64,000 nucleotides of DNA. Source: Mycteria americana. Its lineage: Eukaryota > Chordata > Aves > Ciconiiformes > Ciconiidae. Location: contig NC_134366.1 of NCBI RefSeq assembly GCF_035582795.1, forward strand, positions 136,734,756-136,798,755, in the 5' to 3' direction. Shown here one piece after another: positions 1-13,365 of this stretch; positions within the stretch are counted from its first letter, which is position 1, and each line of letters starts with the position of its first letter. The notes under the pieces were generated by a model, which saw only the letters and a list, made by a program, of their open reading frames with translations, was not told the DNA's origin and made no database searches. The translations under genes were made by a program, and so were the position numbers.

Positions 1-1512
1 TGGAATTCATAAAAAGCAGAGATCTGCTTAAAACTTTATTACATATTACTATAATAAATAATCCATATTTTTGCAATAGATCCATTTCCTTTATTTACCA
101 AACTCATTTTCACTGGCACTTTTGGAGTAAAGTGAAGTACTGGGCCCCATAGAGACACCTGAAATTTTCACAGAGGGTCTGAGAGGCTGTATCTGGGCCT
201 GAGCCACCATGTAGGAACATGAAGAAAGCAATGCCACAAACCAGTCAGTAGAGGTGAGAAAATACAACAGATGAAACAGATGGGGATCAATGTGTGCATT
301 CAACAAAACCATATTGCTTTCAAAACAATCTCACAAAATGCAGAGGTAATATTCTGCCATCAAGCACTTCACACAAATTATTTGATCTGCACCTTCTCCC
401 AAGGGGGACAAACCCCATAAGTCACTGGTGACACAACTCTCATACACTGCCTTCAGTCAGTCCTCATTCTTTATTCTCACAAATATTACAAAGGAAACTT
501 CAGGTAAGACCTTTACACAGCGTCTTCTACAGCAAACATGAAGAACTACTAAGAAAGGATGCCCATGCACGTCACTTTTTCCATCCTCAAGTTTTACTTC
601 ATCTGCAGAACAATCATCTGCTACTGATCAATTCTCTTCTCCCAAACGCCAGCATGCATGAAATGGAAGCCAATACATTTATTGCTGCAGCTTCTTCTCT
701 TCTATCATGATCCAGCAAATGTATCAGCCATACGGCCTATCTTATCTCCTGGATGTTGACGGTTCCCAGGAATGTTCTCATGGGGTTGCACTGGGCAGAC
801 TGGCATATGGCATCCGAACTCCCTCAAGGCACTTCTCCTAGGACAGGGGTTGGGTTCCACACAGGCCCCTAAGGAAGCCACCCACAAATACCTCCACAGA
901 ACTGGAGGCACTTCAGGCTGGGATTCAAAATAATTCTGCCAATCAACATAATCAGCATACTGTGTGCTCTACTAAATTCAGCAGAAACGGATGGCTGAAC
1001 AACTGTGCACACATGTATTCAGTCAATCCAAATTTGTTTGACTTGGCAACTTGGTAACATAGAGAACAGCTATTACGGTACGACTGTCCTTGGCCTAAGA
1101 CATGCGTCAGGGCAAGCTCTACAAAGTTTGAAAGAGATATCTAACAACTAGGAATCTGGAGGGGGAAAAAAAAAAAAGACTAAAAAGAACAATCCCAACA
1201 GTTACCTGACATCATCCTGAAGCACTTACAACACCGTAAAACTATGTGTCTTTATCTATTGTTCATTCTGACCAAGTGCTTCTAAAACTTTACTGTAAAT
1301 GATAAAGGCTAGTGATCTAATAAGCATAAACTTCTTGCTTAGAAAGATCGAGTAAAAGCAACAAATATTCCAGAAATTGATACATTTAGGATATTATTTT
1401 GTTCTGTGACTTGCTGGACACCAGGCAACATGGTAGCAAATGGTACAATGAATACTGTTTTTTCTGAATCTATGCTGCACCCACCATACCCTTATTCTGT
1501 TATCACATTTTC

Positions 1513-1593
1513 ATATATATCTATATATTTATTTTCATACATATATACACATATATATACACACACACACCCACATACACACACACACACGCA
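1513..1593. repeat. TA/CA dinucleotide microsatellite
   Basis: A run of alternating TA and then CA dinucleotides with interruptions. It is a compound microsatellite, probably length-polymorphic. A short open frame that crosses it (1406-1603) ends in Thr/His repeats and is not a gene. Confidence 0.9.
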
Positions 1594-4500
1594 GGCCTTT
1601 TAAGTATTCTAAGCAATTCTCCAAAGACAAAAGACAGGATTGATCCTCATGTTCTGACACGTTTCATTTATAAACTGTAGCAACCATAGCTACTTTTCAG
1701 TAAAAAAAGGAGACAGGAAAGACGTTTTCAGTTTCACATGAAAATAACCTTTCATTTGTACATTATTTCTAAATGTTCTATTCATACACATAAGAAAAAC
1801 AAAAACAGAATTTCATATTTTGAATAAGTCTATTAACCCAAATTTCCAAATTGCATCTTTTACAGTTAAAAAAAGAGAAGAATCTAGATTCTTCTGACTT
1901 AATGCACTTTATCAAGCACTTGTTCAAAGGTTAACAACAGCCCTTTTAAAACGTTCTTTTTACCAAGTCAAATCTATCCAATATCTGAAAAATACAGAAG
2001 CATGGACTCATCTAATAAAGATGAAATTACAGATTTTGAAGTTATGTGAATATTAATGTATAAAAGGCACGGGGTGCACAATGCTTTTTCAAGAATACTA
2101 AATAGCAGAATACAGTGCATTAGTTAATTTGAGTAACACTGGGGAACTACTCAGCCCACTCTTGTTTGGGGAGAAAGGGAAACAATTCCACACAGTTGTC
2201 AGCTGCTCTGGACATTCCTCCAACTGCAGTGGAAACAACTTGAGTCAGTGTTGCCACAAATCGTGCTGCCTCTGACTGTACATCCCTGCTCCTTCCCTTG
2301 CACCAACACTCCTCAGACCCTGCAAGAAAGCCAGGGAGATCCAAATAAGCAGAAAATTACTGCTACAAAAAGGAAAGGGCTTTCTGCTGCTGTAGCTCAG
2401 TAAACTAGCTTTCTGTGGGGTCAGAGGAGTGCAAATATCAGCACAAGAGGAGGAGTAAAGACACGCAGCTTAAAAGCAATTCCTGTGCAAGCAATACTGC
2501 TTACATTTAACACCAAAACCACCTTGGAACTATGACTACAAACATTAAATAAAACTCTTCTCTGAAAGAGAAGAATTTCTGTTTAAAAGAATATTAGTAA
2601 CAAAAACTATGGCTCCAGTCAACGACAATCATCAACCACCATGCCTCTCCAAGCACTAAGCCCAGCATCACAGAGTGTCAAACAAGGTAGAATTAAAGAA
2701 ATTGCCCTCCTATTTTCATGACACATTAAACATGAAAACCATCATACTTCAATTTAACAATCTTAATTTGAGGATTGTCAGAAACAAAAACCTTCTGTAA
2801 CATGTATTATTACATTAATAAATGAGCTTAAGATGTATTCTTTAGCTTATCGATCTTTGCCTCCTCTCACTCTAACCAGACCCTTTGCCACATTCAGCAT
2901 AAGAGAAAAATTCGACCTCCTGGTTCCCAAATTGGCTTCAATACAATCAGATTTTTTAGTATATAGCCTCTTTCCTATGCTCTCATATGAATACAACAGT
3001 ATTAAAGATAAAGAAAAAAAGTCTTAAACTTCATTAGTCATAATAGTCTTTCCTACTTAGTCAACCAATCATGAATAATAACTCCTCATCTAATCCTCTC
3101 AAATCATCTTTCCTAAAAAGCTCATGAAAATGGATTAGCCTTGTAGTGCACAGCAGATTATTTCACTTACAGTCTATTGTATCAAAAGGTGATAGACAAG
3201 GAATTTTAACCAAGGGCCTTTTATTAAGACACAAAACATCCCTTTGGGCCTCAACGTAAGCTGGAAGGGCACTGGCAAAAATACCATAATATCGCATGAA
3301 AAAGAAAAACACCAAGGTAACCATAGCTTCAACCATTCAACATTCCCAGGCAGATGAAGCCTTTCTCCTCCTTAAAAAAGACTAAACGTCAATACAGATC
3401 ACAGAGTACAAGCCCAACACATTCCCTGCAAGCAAAACTTAAGGAATTTAGTACCTGCAATTTGCTCTGTTTAACTTCTAGTCTTCATTTATGGTAGGTT
3501 GCAAAATTCTCACAATAATCTGAAGTGACAAAGATATAAGCAAGGTGACTATATTCAGGAGAGAACCAGTGTCATTTTTTAAAGGAGAAGGAAAAAAATG
3601 GGATGGACAACAATTTTTTTGGAAGTATTTGGGACATTATGGGATTTCTCAAGGTAAAAAACTGCAGTTCACTTTTTCTTTTTTTAAATTCAGGCAATAG
3701 ATAAACTTCTACCATTTCCTCTGTCAATTTGTGCACTAAATGCTAGATGTTTTATCTGGACAAAGATGTAATCAGTTTATTTTGTCCAAATGAAAACAAG
3801 CTAAGAAAAGCTGATTAAATATATTGTTTAAGTCCAGTGAAAAGTGCAGAAATTCCTATTATCACTATGCTAAAGGAAATGTAGCTCAGACTTTACAACA
3901 GAAGAAATGACAGAACAAAACTCCATGAAGTTACTCTCTAGATCTCTCACAATAAGCAACAACATCAAAGAAAACTCCTCACCTTTACTTCCATACATGG
4001 ACATTTTGTATTTAGCAGTCTCACACCATGTTTGCAGCTGTAAAAGAAACTGTATGGATTTTCCTTTGCCCAATACCAGAAAGAGCTCAATTATTGCAGT
4101 TGCTGAAATCTAAAGGCTAAAATTCCACTGATAACAATCAAGGAAATTTAAGTACTCCAGACTTTTTGAAAACTGGTTAGAGGCCTTTACCATTCCAAAA
4201 GAGAAGCTAAGGCAGGGCACTACTGACAAGACCCCCACCACCACCACCGCACATATGCATTTCAGGAGATCACTGTTGCACAGGAACTTTACTGAAAAGT
4301 TTAAAAAAATGGAAGTGCAAGTTCATGCCTGACTAAATGTGAAACCTCCTCAGCATGCCATCAACTGCAACGTCAACATACAGAGTGTATTAGCTACAAA
4401 CATAAAGCAAGAAATAACACAGGCCAGTGTCACTCCTGTCATGACAGCTATGGTCCCTCCACTACCGGACTACACTATTAATAAACAGAGTATTTTTTTG

Positions 4501-6035
4501 TAAGAACGTTCACTTTTTCTGATATAGATGTGTAACTGAGCCCCTCAGGAAATCACTTGCTTGTCAGTATCCCAACACCATATGTACCTCAATTTCTAAG
4601 ACAACTAAGAACCACCACATCAGACAGAGACTGCGCACAAAGATTCTAAACCTTTCCTGTACCAAGGCTGACCTGCCTACTGAAGTCTCAAGCTTCCCAT
4701 TAGAACCTTTTTCCTCACAGCCTTGGAACAGGTTACTGTACGTTTTCCTCTGTTTTTTTTCCCCCTTGGGACAGAATTGACCCCTTGCCCTAGAGTGGGC
4801 AAGCAGTTGTATTTCGCATGTATTAAATGCATATCCAGCTATGTCTGCTATGGGGGAGGAGAGGGGGGGATATCACTGGTAAACAGCCTCTTTCTCTCCA
4901 CATATCTCATCTGGCAGAAAAAAGTGGGAGAAATAGTAAAATCTTCTACTGATAGAGAGCTATCTTCATTATTCTCATTGCAGCATTCTCTTTCTGATGC
5001 TCAGGCAGGCAGAGAAGGAGGGCCTGCTGCAAATTTTGGCTCCTTCACACTTCCAGCTAGGAGCTGAGAAAAGAATTTGCCCTCTACCTTGTGATGTAAA
5101 GCAGACTCCAGGAATCTCTTTAATTATAATTATTGTGGGAGTGTGGTCAGGAAGATAATAAGTCAGATTGCCGTATCACAGGTGTACAAAGAGGGGGGAA
5201 GTGGGAAGAAAACAGGAGTTAGACTGCTGTAACAGAAATAAAAAATTCTTAGGGTATGGAAGGGAGGAGGGCAGGGAAGGTGAGATAACAGCCACAAATT
5301 TATTTTTGACCAGAAAGAAAACAAAATATTTGGCTACAAATTCCTTACCATACACCTAGCATGCAAACATACAAAGAAATAATCCCCCAACTAACCCTTA
5401 AATCCAGTTTTCCAGAACTGCATTTTTATAATAAAATATTTTGTCTTTGGCAGGCTGCCTTGCTGGATTACATGGGGTGCTTATTTACACTGCAGTTACT
5501 TGTTAATGACATAATCAGAACAAACTGAGGAAAACTTCACATCTAATGAAATACAAACTCTTCCAAGTTTTCCTATGAGGATTTTTATGCATAACACTGA
5601 ACTGGAATTTGAGAGGTCTACGTTCAATTCCTGGTCCCAGACACATGCTTCCCGTGAGACCCTACATGCATGCACGTGCACCCACCAAGCATTTGTATTT
5701 GCTTATACAAAAGAATTTTCTCAAGTAGAACTGAACATTTCATTTAGCTGTGAACGCACACAAAGGACCATTTGCACTAAATGCATTATTTAGTATGATT
5801 TCCAAGATTAAGATTAAACTCTTCAAATTTTTAGCATGTCCATCCTCAGTCCTTCATTTACAAGGAAAGGGCATTCTAACTAACAGAATACACTACATTT
5901 CTTTCATCATATCATGACATATATGAATTACATCTTAGACACCCAACTGTACAAATTCACATGTGGAAAGTATTGATGTGTATTAACAAAGATTTACACA
6001 GTAAAGGACAACCACATTACTTTGGTTTCACACTT

Positions 6036-6054
6036 GGGGGGGGGGGGGGGGGGG
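6036..6054 (+). repeat. 19-base poly-G run
   Basis: Nineteen consecutive G residues on the plus strand, inside PDE7A intron 1. The run is able to form a G-quadruplex and prone to slippage. On the PDE7A transcript strand it is a C run. Confidence 0.95.
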
Positions 6055-7675
6055 ATCTAATTTGAGCTGCCAAATTACTATTTCTACACAGATTCAGTGA
6101 ATTTTTAAGAAAGACAAATACAACAGGTTTAGTCCAATCCAAAACGCGTTTCTTATACCTGAGCCATAACCTGGCAGGACCTGAAAACAGAGTCACAAAT
6201 CCAAGATCCTCTATGCTATAAAATGACTGAGTATACTCAGAAACCTACAATTTTAGCAGAAAACAAGTGGAAACTTGTAGATACTGAGTGATGAGGGAAA
6301 CACAAGGAAAAAAATAAGCCAATGGTCATTGACATGACAGAGAACTGTTCTAACAAATCACCATTCTAACTATTACCAGGGCTTTTTTCTCCCCACAGGC
6401 TTTGCAGAAAATAAAAGAACTGAAGAAATAAGGATTTAAACCACAGATGTCTTCAACATTATTTTCTACATGCAAAAAGAGCACAACAACAGAAGTGTCA
6501 GAAAATTACATTATTTTTATGAGACTTTATTTTACCTCATAATTGAGCATATTACCATATTGACTCAGAATTAACCCAATTTGGATACTGTTGCTTTTCT
6601 CAAGCAACCTAAAAAAACCAGACTTACTTAGCAAATACAGGGGGTTTTTTAAAGAAAAGCTGCTGAAACAGACATCCTATACAAAACACTTCTAATTCCA
6701 ACAACCTGTATCTGCATTACGTTACTACATTATTAGTTTATACAGAATATTGAATATTCATATACTAATGCCAACTTATTGTTAAATTGTTTTACGGTTA
6801 AAATTCAATATTTCACAACTTAAGGGGCACATAGCTACAATCTCTCTTTTCAAACCAATTTCTCTTTAAAGATAGCATCAGAAAATTGAGGTTCATACAA
6901 AGCACAAGACATACTATTACACAATCTGGACAAAGAAGAATTGACTTCTGGTGATTTAAGACAATCTAATTAATGGGAACTTTAAACTATTATTCTGCTT
7001 AGATCTTACATAGGCAATTATAGGCCATGAAATAAGCTGCTATGACCTTTTGCAGAATGAAAGTACCAATGTTGCTTTACACTAAAACATATGAAAAAGT
7101 TAATTGGTCATAAAACTTGAGAGCATTTTAAAAATGAACTGCCACATAAAATTACTGTAGTGCATGAAATCCCCAATCAGAACTTGTCCGTGCTGTGGGT
7201 AGAGTCAGACTCTGCCTCTCATATGAATAGATGCAATCTCAGCAACCAGACACAATAAATAGAAGATGAAGGGAATGGCAAGCATAGCAGCAACACACAG
7301 AATTAATTCCAGAGGCTAGGAATCACATCATGAAAATTATTTCATTATTTTAACTTGTTAATTATTCATGCAGCAGAGATATGGGAAACGGCAGGAGAAA
7401 GCTAATAAAAATGAGGAAGCAAATGAGAAACACTAATGGAGACTATTAGAAAGGTATAAAAGAAAAGTTATAGAAAAACAGCAGATGAGGAAAGAAAGGG
7501 GTTTAGGGTAAGGTTCCACATTCGATAGCAGGGCCAACCTAAGGCATTCCTTCTGTCTCCCCACCGCTCGTTACTCCTGGTCTAGCATTGTGGCATACTG
7601 CTTCCTCCTTACTAACAGGCACAATCATTTATGAAACTATACTATGAATCAGCCAGGGCTGGAAAATAACCTGAT

Positions 7676-7690
7676 AAAAAAAAAAAAAAA
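7676..7690 (+). repeat. 15-base poly-A run
   Basis: A homopolymer of 15 A residues in intron 1. No flanking target duplication or retrotransposed body was recognised next to it, so I call it only a simple repeat. Confidence 0.85.
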
Positions 7691-10600
7691 GAAGTTGACA
7701 CAACTGAGAGGAAAATGCAGGAGCAAAAATGAGCAGCTGCAAGGGAAAAATAGGTCATGCTATCACTTCTCCCAACAAAAAGGTGCAACCATGGGATTAA
7801 AGACCAAGGCCTATGTTCAGACCATAAAAATACACCTCTCAGCTATGTCTTGTACCTTGTAACACTACATGCAGAGCAAAACATGTTTGTATCATATCAG
7901 GTGACAAACACTGAAAAGGGGAGTTACACAGCAAAAGGTGGCCAAAGCACTTAGTTAATGTTGTGGAATACATTTTTCAGAGGAAGCATGTACCCTTCAC
8001 TGAAGAGCCCACCAGTGCAGTACACTTCCAGCTGCTCTTAGTGACTTTTTTCCCCACTGTGTCCTCTTTAAGTCAAGTGTAGGATTCCATGTGCATGATC
8101 TGCTATCTACTGTTCAGGTGTATATAACATGGAGAGTCACAAAGCATGATGCTATATTGCTTAAATGCATGAAATGGAGATGCAATAAAAAGGGATCATG
8201 AACTAGATGATCAAACACCAGGTAGCAGTACATGGTAGTACCTGGTACATGGTAATACTTGGTACTTCAGGTAGAGACTTAGTGCCTACATTTCTGAGGC
8301 TCAAATGGAGTCTTCTACTATTTGCTCCACTCCCCCTTCATGCAATTTGTCCTTAGGAGATATATTCCTTTACCATCATCAATTTCAAACATTTAAGGAC
8401 AAAAAGGCCAAAACTAGATCTTTACTTCCATTCAGACTCTGCTACTAGATACCACCAATGCCATTTTTGGAGGCACTGAAGAGAGTGCAGAACTAGTTAC
8501 AAGGATAGGAATGAGTCAAAAATAACAGGTTAGGCAGTTTTCTTTAGGCACTCATTTGTGATACGTTTATGTTGATTCTACTTTTCTGGGGAGGGAGTGC
8601 AACACCGGACACAATCTAAAAGTGCTCACAGCTACATTTGTGAAGTGGTTTTTATTATAAACCCTTATTCATTAAAAAAATGACTAAAAATTTTCACACT
8701 AAAGTACAGACAGTCTTAGAAACTCCTTTTTACTACTATTAACAACACAAGTTAAAAAACAGATGAGCAAAGAATCCAAAATCGTCCTCTGAAAGCTCAG
8801 CTTTAATGTAAAAAACATCATTTTGCAACATTTGTAATGAACACCCTAAACGTATGATCCAAGGTACTACTTAACATCCACTTGATCTCACAGTGAACCT
8901 AAAGTCAGTCTCACCAGTGTGAAATGTCCTAGTCATTTCAACAGTTACCCATTTAAGTGCCCTTAAAAACAGCTTTTAACACTAGCATTTAAAATTATTT
9001 CATGTTCAAAGACAATTATTAACTCAAACAATTGTATAAACCCATACAATAGCAGCTTTTCACTTGACTGGACTTGAACAGTAAATATCACAAATAACCT
9101 CCAGGTAACAGATGTCACTTAGTATTTTTGCTGTTAATATTTTGAAATTAAAGATGACTACAGGGAAATAATTCATACATAACAAAACTGCAAAGAGAAA
9201 ACGAATAAGCTTTTCTCCACATTTACTGGGGATAGTAACAGGTGTAAATCGCCACAAGGAAGATCTAAATTCAGTATTAGGAAAGAACTCTCTTATGACA
9301 AGAACAGTTAAGCACTATTAACAACAGTTAAGTTGCCTAGTGAGATTGCGTAATTTCTGTTATCTGAGGCTTTTATGGGTTTCAAAAGCCTAGTGGTACC
9401 ATCCTTTCCTTTAAATCAGTTCTGACAAACTTCACTAAGCCTATTTTATTCAAAGAGATGGCAGGCAGCTACCCAGTTTCCTGCTTGTATTAGTTTTCTG
9501 CTGTTCCAGTGAACTGAAACAGCAAACACCTGACAAGCATCAGAGATGGCATAAAGGAAGTAGTAATAATACATGCCCAATGTCAGGACTTTAACCTTCA
9601 GCAATAATGAGTTATGTCAGCTCACCGCATCTCATAAGACTGTATCTTAAAAAACAGATTAAGCAAACAGATTAGACAAACATCTGCTAATAATACTGTA
9701 AGTACAATTCATCCTTCCTGGGGCTGAGAGGAATAGACCAGAATTCTTGAGGTCATTTCCAGCACCACTTTATTTAAGCTTTAAAAAAGTAACACAGAGC
9801 CCATTTTGAACCCATTTAGTGAAAATTTTAACAAAATATTAAACTGAAATTTCACTTAATATATTTTAAGAGATAAATATTTGCCTGCTTAGCATTATGA
9901 CAATTAAATGCTATGTCTAATGTAGCACACATTTGTCTCACCTGAGTTTCCCATGTAAAATACCTCCTTGCTGAAAGGATAAGCCTAAAATGTTTTATGT
10001 CAAAATCATTTCACTTTTAATCTGTAAGTGCGAATTCAATTTTCAAGACCTTACTTTTTTTAAGAAAATCTGCCAAATGTGTATTAACTGTAAAATGCTG
10101 GCTGTACATAAGTGGCTTTGAGTTTGCTAGTACGCATCTCCAGTTTTACTCCTATTGCTCAAAGCTAGCCCAAGCAGAAGACCGAAAACGACAAACTGGT
10201 AATGGTTCAGACCTCTTTGAACAGCAATGAAACTGGAATACTAGGAGTCTTACAGAAGACTTGCAAGGTGAAATTAAGTTCCAAAGTTACACAGAATCAT
10301 TAATCTCACTGGTGATGCTTCTTAGTCCATCATTTACACCAGCCTATGATTGCAAGTCTGGTAGACATTCACATCCTATTATCTGTAGGAGACTTCAAGA
10401 AAAGGAAAAAAAAGATAAAGACAGCAAAACATAGCCGTACTTTAATCAGCTGGCTGATATTTACAAAGATTTCCTCACTTAAATTCCCTTTTATTAATGC
10501 ATAAGCTTATTTCTCTGGTTTACTCAAAGGAAATACTACTTGGTCAAGCATACATATAGTTTTCACTTTTTTGACAAGTTATTCAAGCACCTCTCCCTGT

Positions 10601-11987
10601 GACTCACTAATACACCTACAGCGTATTGGTCAGAAAACAAGGAATCCATCGAGAAGCTTGAAAGTTGGGGAAAAAAATACTTAAATGTCAATATCATATT
10701 TACTTTGATAAGCTTGTATACACTTCATGCATCACCTGCTCTGGAAACCACGCAGAAAAGGAATAAATATAATACATCACCTTGATCACTTTGCCTATTC
10801 CTTTTCCCAGAAGATCATGAATGCTTCAAACAAGAGAGACTCCTCTTATTTGCACAGGACAAAACATGCTAAATTAGGTTGGACTTTCAAGACGACTTAT
10901 ACGTATGGAAAATTCATCATCACCAAGTACAACTCAGATCAAGCGGTACAAATGCAAAACATCCTAACCCAGTTGCTATGTGGAAAATTAATTTGTCATA
11001 AAAACAAAGTTTTTGTCAATTATTACATTCATACTCAGGGAAGGGAGGGTTATCAACATATGTTCATCTTCATTTGCTTACTAATAATTATTTCCATATC
11101 CATTCAAATTCATGGTCATTTACACAGTATTTTGTTGATCCTTCCTTCCCAAACACGCACATGCCTAATGCTCACGTACACACAGAGCTTCACTGCTACC
11201 AAACCAGGGGCAAAGCCAAAAGAGACTGGTAGCTCTATATTTTCTATATATGCATATATGAAGCAAAGCAAGTCATTAAAAATCAGTATAACTTAATACG
11301 ATACCCCAAAAATGTAAACAAGAAAAAAATGACCATTACACACATAAAGAGTGAAGACAACATCCTCTGTAAGGACAATGTACTTTAGAGCACTGAAACA
11401 GACCTTTCAATCTAGACATTATAGGAAATCCCTAGAAGCCAAAACCGGCTGACTTTCCACCAGAACACATGCTTTCCACCATAATTCCAAATTTTCCCCA
11501 GAGACTTCTGCCAGAATATGATTTTATCAGTTTTCTGGGAAACCATACTAACGCGTATTCAGAAATTTAAGGCAGTGGTCACAAGAAAAACCTCCCTTTT
11601 GTCCCGATAGTTATAATGACCCTTTTTGTAGTATTTCCAACACGATCAAATGAAACAAAACACAGTATAGTTCGTCTTGTGCCTGATGTAATGCGAGCAG
11701 GGAACAATACCGTGGAAATAGAAAAGCCAAGGATCTTTGTCTCTTTTTAGACGGATTGCCAAGTCTTAATAGTTGGAGGGAGAAATAGCTTAGCATCCCA
11801 AATAAAACACTGCAGTGCATGTTCATTATTTCAATAAAGTCATTGCAGCTTTTGGCAACCCCATAGGAAACTTCGACCCTTCAAAGAAAGCCCAAGCTAA
11901 AACGATAGAAAACAACCCTAGTTTAAAAATTACAGAAGAAACACATAATTCACTGGCTCTGAAAAAAAAAAAACCCAAGGAGCTCAC

Positions 11988-12053
11988 CGCTCGCATTACA
12001 ATCAATGCTAAAAAGACAACCTCGACAATAACTAGCCATAAACCTACAAGACG
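11988..12053 (-). other. Candidate alternative first exon of PDE7A (hydrophobic N-terminus), no AUG seen
   Basis: Read on the minus strand, this stretch encodes about 22 mostly hydrophobic residues (containing LVIVEVVFLALIV) and then reaches a good splice donor, GTGAGC, whose GT is at 11987-11986. The donor falls after a complete codon, so the frame is phase 0, the same phase as the PDE7A exon 1 donor. The PDE7A2 isoform of mammals, as I recall it, replaces the exon 1 sequence with a hydrophobic leader of about 20 residues. The stretch lies about 400 bp downstream of exon 1, still at the edge of the CpG island. Against it: no in-frame ATG occurs at the expected place, where a valine codon stands. 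It may be chance or a lineage-specific loss. Confidence 0.28.
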
Positions 12054-12394
12054 TTGTATGTCCTCGTCAACGCCACCAGTATTTGGCAGCAGGCGGGGAA
12101 GGCGCGACCGGCGACTCGGCCGGGGAGGCAGGCCGCTCGCCCCTGCCGCCGCCCCCCGCCGCAGCTCGCCGGGCGCCCGCGGGGGCAGCTCCGCCGCCAG
12201 CCCACCCTCCCCGCACCTCTCTGGCACCACTAGCTCCCTGCTGGCAGCAAAAGCAGGCCCTGGCGCCCGGCAGCGGCACGGCGGGGGCTGGCCGGGGCCG
12301 CCCGCCCGGGCAGGGGACCGGCGGGACGCCGAGCCGGCGCAGACCCCGCCGCCGCGGAGCGGCGGGAGCCGGCGGGCCCGGTGGCGGTGCCTAC

Positions 12395-12532
12395 CTGCGA
12401 GAGCTGCCGGGGGTTGGGGCAGCCGAAGAGCGCGGAGCTGGAGCTGAAGCTGATGGCCCCTCTGCGGCTGAGGACGTGCTGCGGCACCGGCCTGTCCAGC
12501 GGCAGCACCGGCAGCTGGTAACATACTTCCAT
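12395..12532 (-). CDS. PDE7A: PDE7A first coding exon (PDE7A1-type N-terminus, 46 codons)
   Basis: Encodes the N-terminus of the high-affinity, cAMP-specific phosphodiesterase 7A, which hydrolyses cAMP to 5'-AMP. The 46 residues begin MEVCYQLPVLPLDRP and contain SRRGAIS (R23-R24-G25-A26-I27-S28), then a serine run and FGCPNPRQLSQ. This matches the mammalian PDE7A1 N-terminus as I remember it, nearly residue for residue. In the family the RRGAI motif is repeated at the start of exon 2, and the pair mimics a PKA pseudosubstrate that binds the PKA catalytic subunit. The exon ends in CAG followed by GTAGGC (donor GT at 12394-12393), phase 0, which would join directly to the second RRGAI exon. The start context is weak (T at -3, G at +4). 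The catalytic HD-type domain lies in exons outside the window. The exon sits in the CpG island and points away from DNAJC5B. Confidence 0.93.
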
Positions 12533-13070
12533 TGAAGAAGCCTCCGTGAGCCGGCCCCCCGCAGGGCAGCGGCCTCGCCCGCCGCCGCACCTGCCCGCGC
12601 AGGGCTCGCCGCAGCGGGGTGGCGGGGGGGAAGCCCGCGGCGAAACCCCGCGGGGGCCCGGCGCCTCCTCACCGCCCCCGCACCCCCCGGGGGGTCGGGC
12701 CGGGCCGCGCCGGGCCCCGGGCCTTTGTCCTCCGCCGCCAAAGCCTGGCGGGAACCGCCGCCGGGAGCGAGGGGGAGGCGGCGAAGCGGGACGCCTCTGT
12801 CAGCGCCCGAGGCGGTGGGTCCCGGCCCGGAGCTCGCGGCCGCCGCCGCTCCCTCGGCCTCGCTGCTGCCGGCGGGAGCCGCTGTCAGCCCCGCTGCCCG
12901 GCGCCGCGCATGGAGGCGAGACCGGCCTGGGGGGGCCGCTTTGGGTGAGACACACGCCGCGCTCGCCCCTATTGTCCGGCACGGCCGGGAGGAGGAGGAG
13001 GAGGCGCCGCCGCTGCCGCACGGCCCCGCTCCGCCGGGGGGAAGGGGCCGGGCCCTAGGAGAGGGGACCC

Positions 13071-13150
13071 GGGGAGGGGAGGGAGAGGAGGACAGGGAGA
13101 GGGAGAGGGAGAGGAGGAGGAGGAGGAGGAGGAGAAGGAGGAGGGAGGAA
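13071..13150 (+). repeat. GGA/GAG polypurine tract upstream of PDE7A
   Basis: About 80 bases of almost pure purine, rich in GGA and GAG units, with a rare pyrimidine interruption near 13093. It lies roughly 540-620 bp upstream of the PDE7A start codon inside the CpG island. It could form triplex (H-DNA) or G-quadruplex structures. On the complementary strand it gives a meaningless poly-Ser/Leu reading frame. Confidence 0.85.
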
Positions 13151-13355
13151 GCCTTCGCCCCGCCCGCCCCCACTCGGAACAGCCCTGAGCGCACGGGCCC
13201 AGGAGGAGGCACAAGCCCGACGGACTCTGCGTGGGTCGCGCGACTGGCGACACGCAGCGCGTCATCACGTAACTACCCACTCTCCCCTTCCTCCCGCCCG
13301 CCCGTGCGCAGCAGGGTAGCTCGGCGGCGCCAGCGGGCCCCGCGCGCCGCGGCAG

Positions 13356-13365
13356 GCGCATGCGC
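13356..13365. promoter_or_regulatory. NRF1-type palindromic site
   Basis: The decamer GCGCATGCGC is the core of the consensus for nuclear respiratory factor 1, common in CpG-island promoters. It lies about 820 bp upstream of the PDE7A start codon. Binding is inferred from the motif only. Confidence 0.5.

Larger units (their letters stand above)
1..12394 (-). other. PDE7A: PDE7A intron 1 (3' continuation outside window)
   Basis: This AT-rich stretch lies downstream, in PDE7A orientation, of the splice donor at 12394-12393. I looked for the next PDE7A exon, which should open with a second RRGAIS-type motif, and do not see it, so the intron continues past position 1. The stretch holds short open frames without recognisable domains, simple repeats (listed separately), and no transposon that I can name confidently. 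A possible alternative first exon near 11988-12053 is listed separately. Confidence 0.75.

Noticed and set aside
10727-11296. 189-codon plus-strand open frame
   Set aside because: AT-rich, antisense within PDE7A intron 1, no domain, no Kozak or promoter context; residue composition looks like translated non-coding DNA.
11815-12447. 210-codon plus-strand frame antisense to PDE7A exon 1
   Set aside because: Low-complexity second half, no domain, spans the CpG-island edge; no support as a gene.
12391-13212. Long minus-strand frame (273 codons) and several overlapping frames on both strands to 13817
   Set aside because: They are by-products of extreme GC content and the GGA tract; they read as Pro/Arg/Ala/Gly/Ser runs. 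The true PDE7A frame is the short one at 12395-12532.
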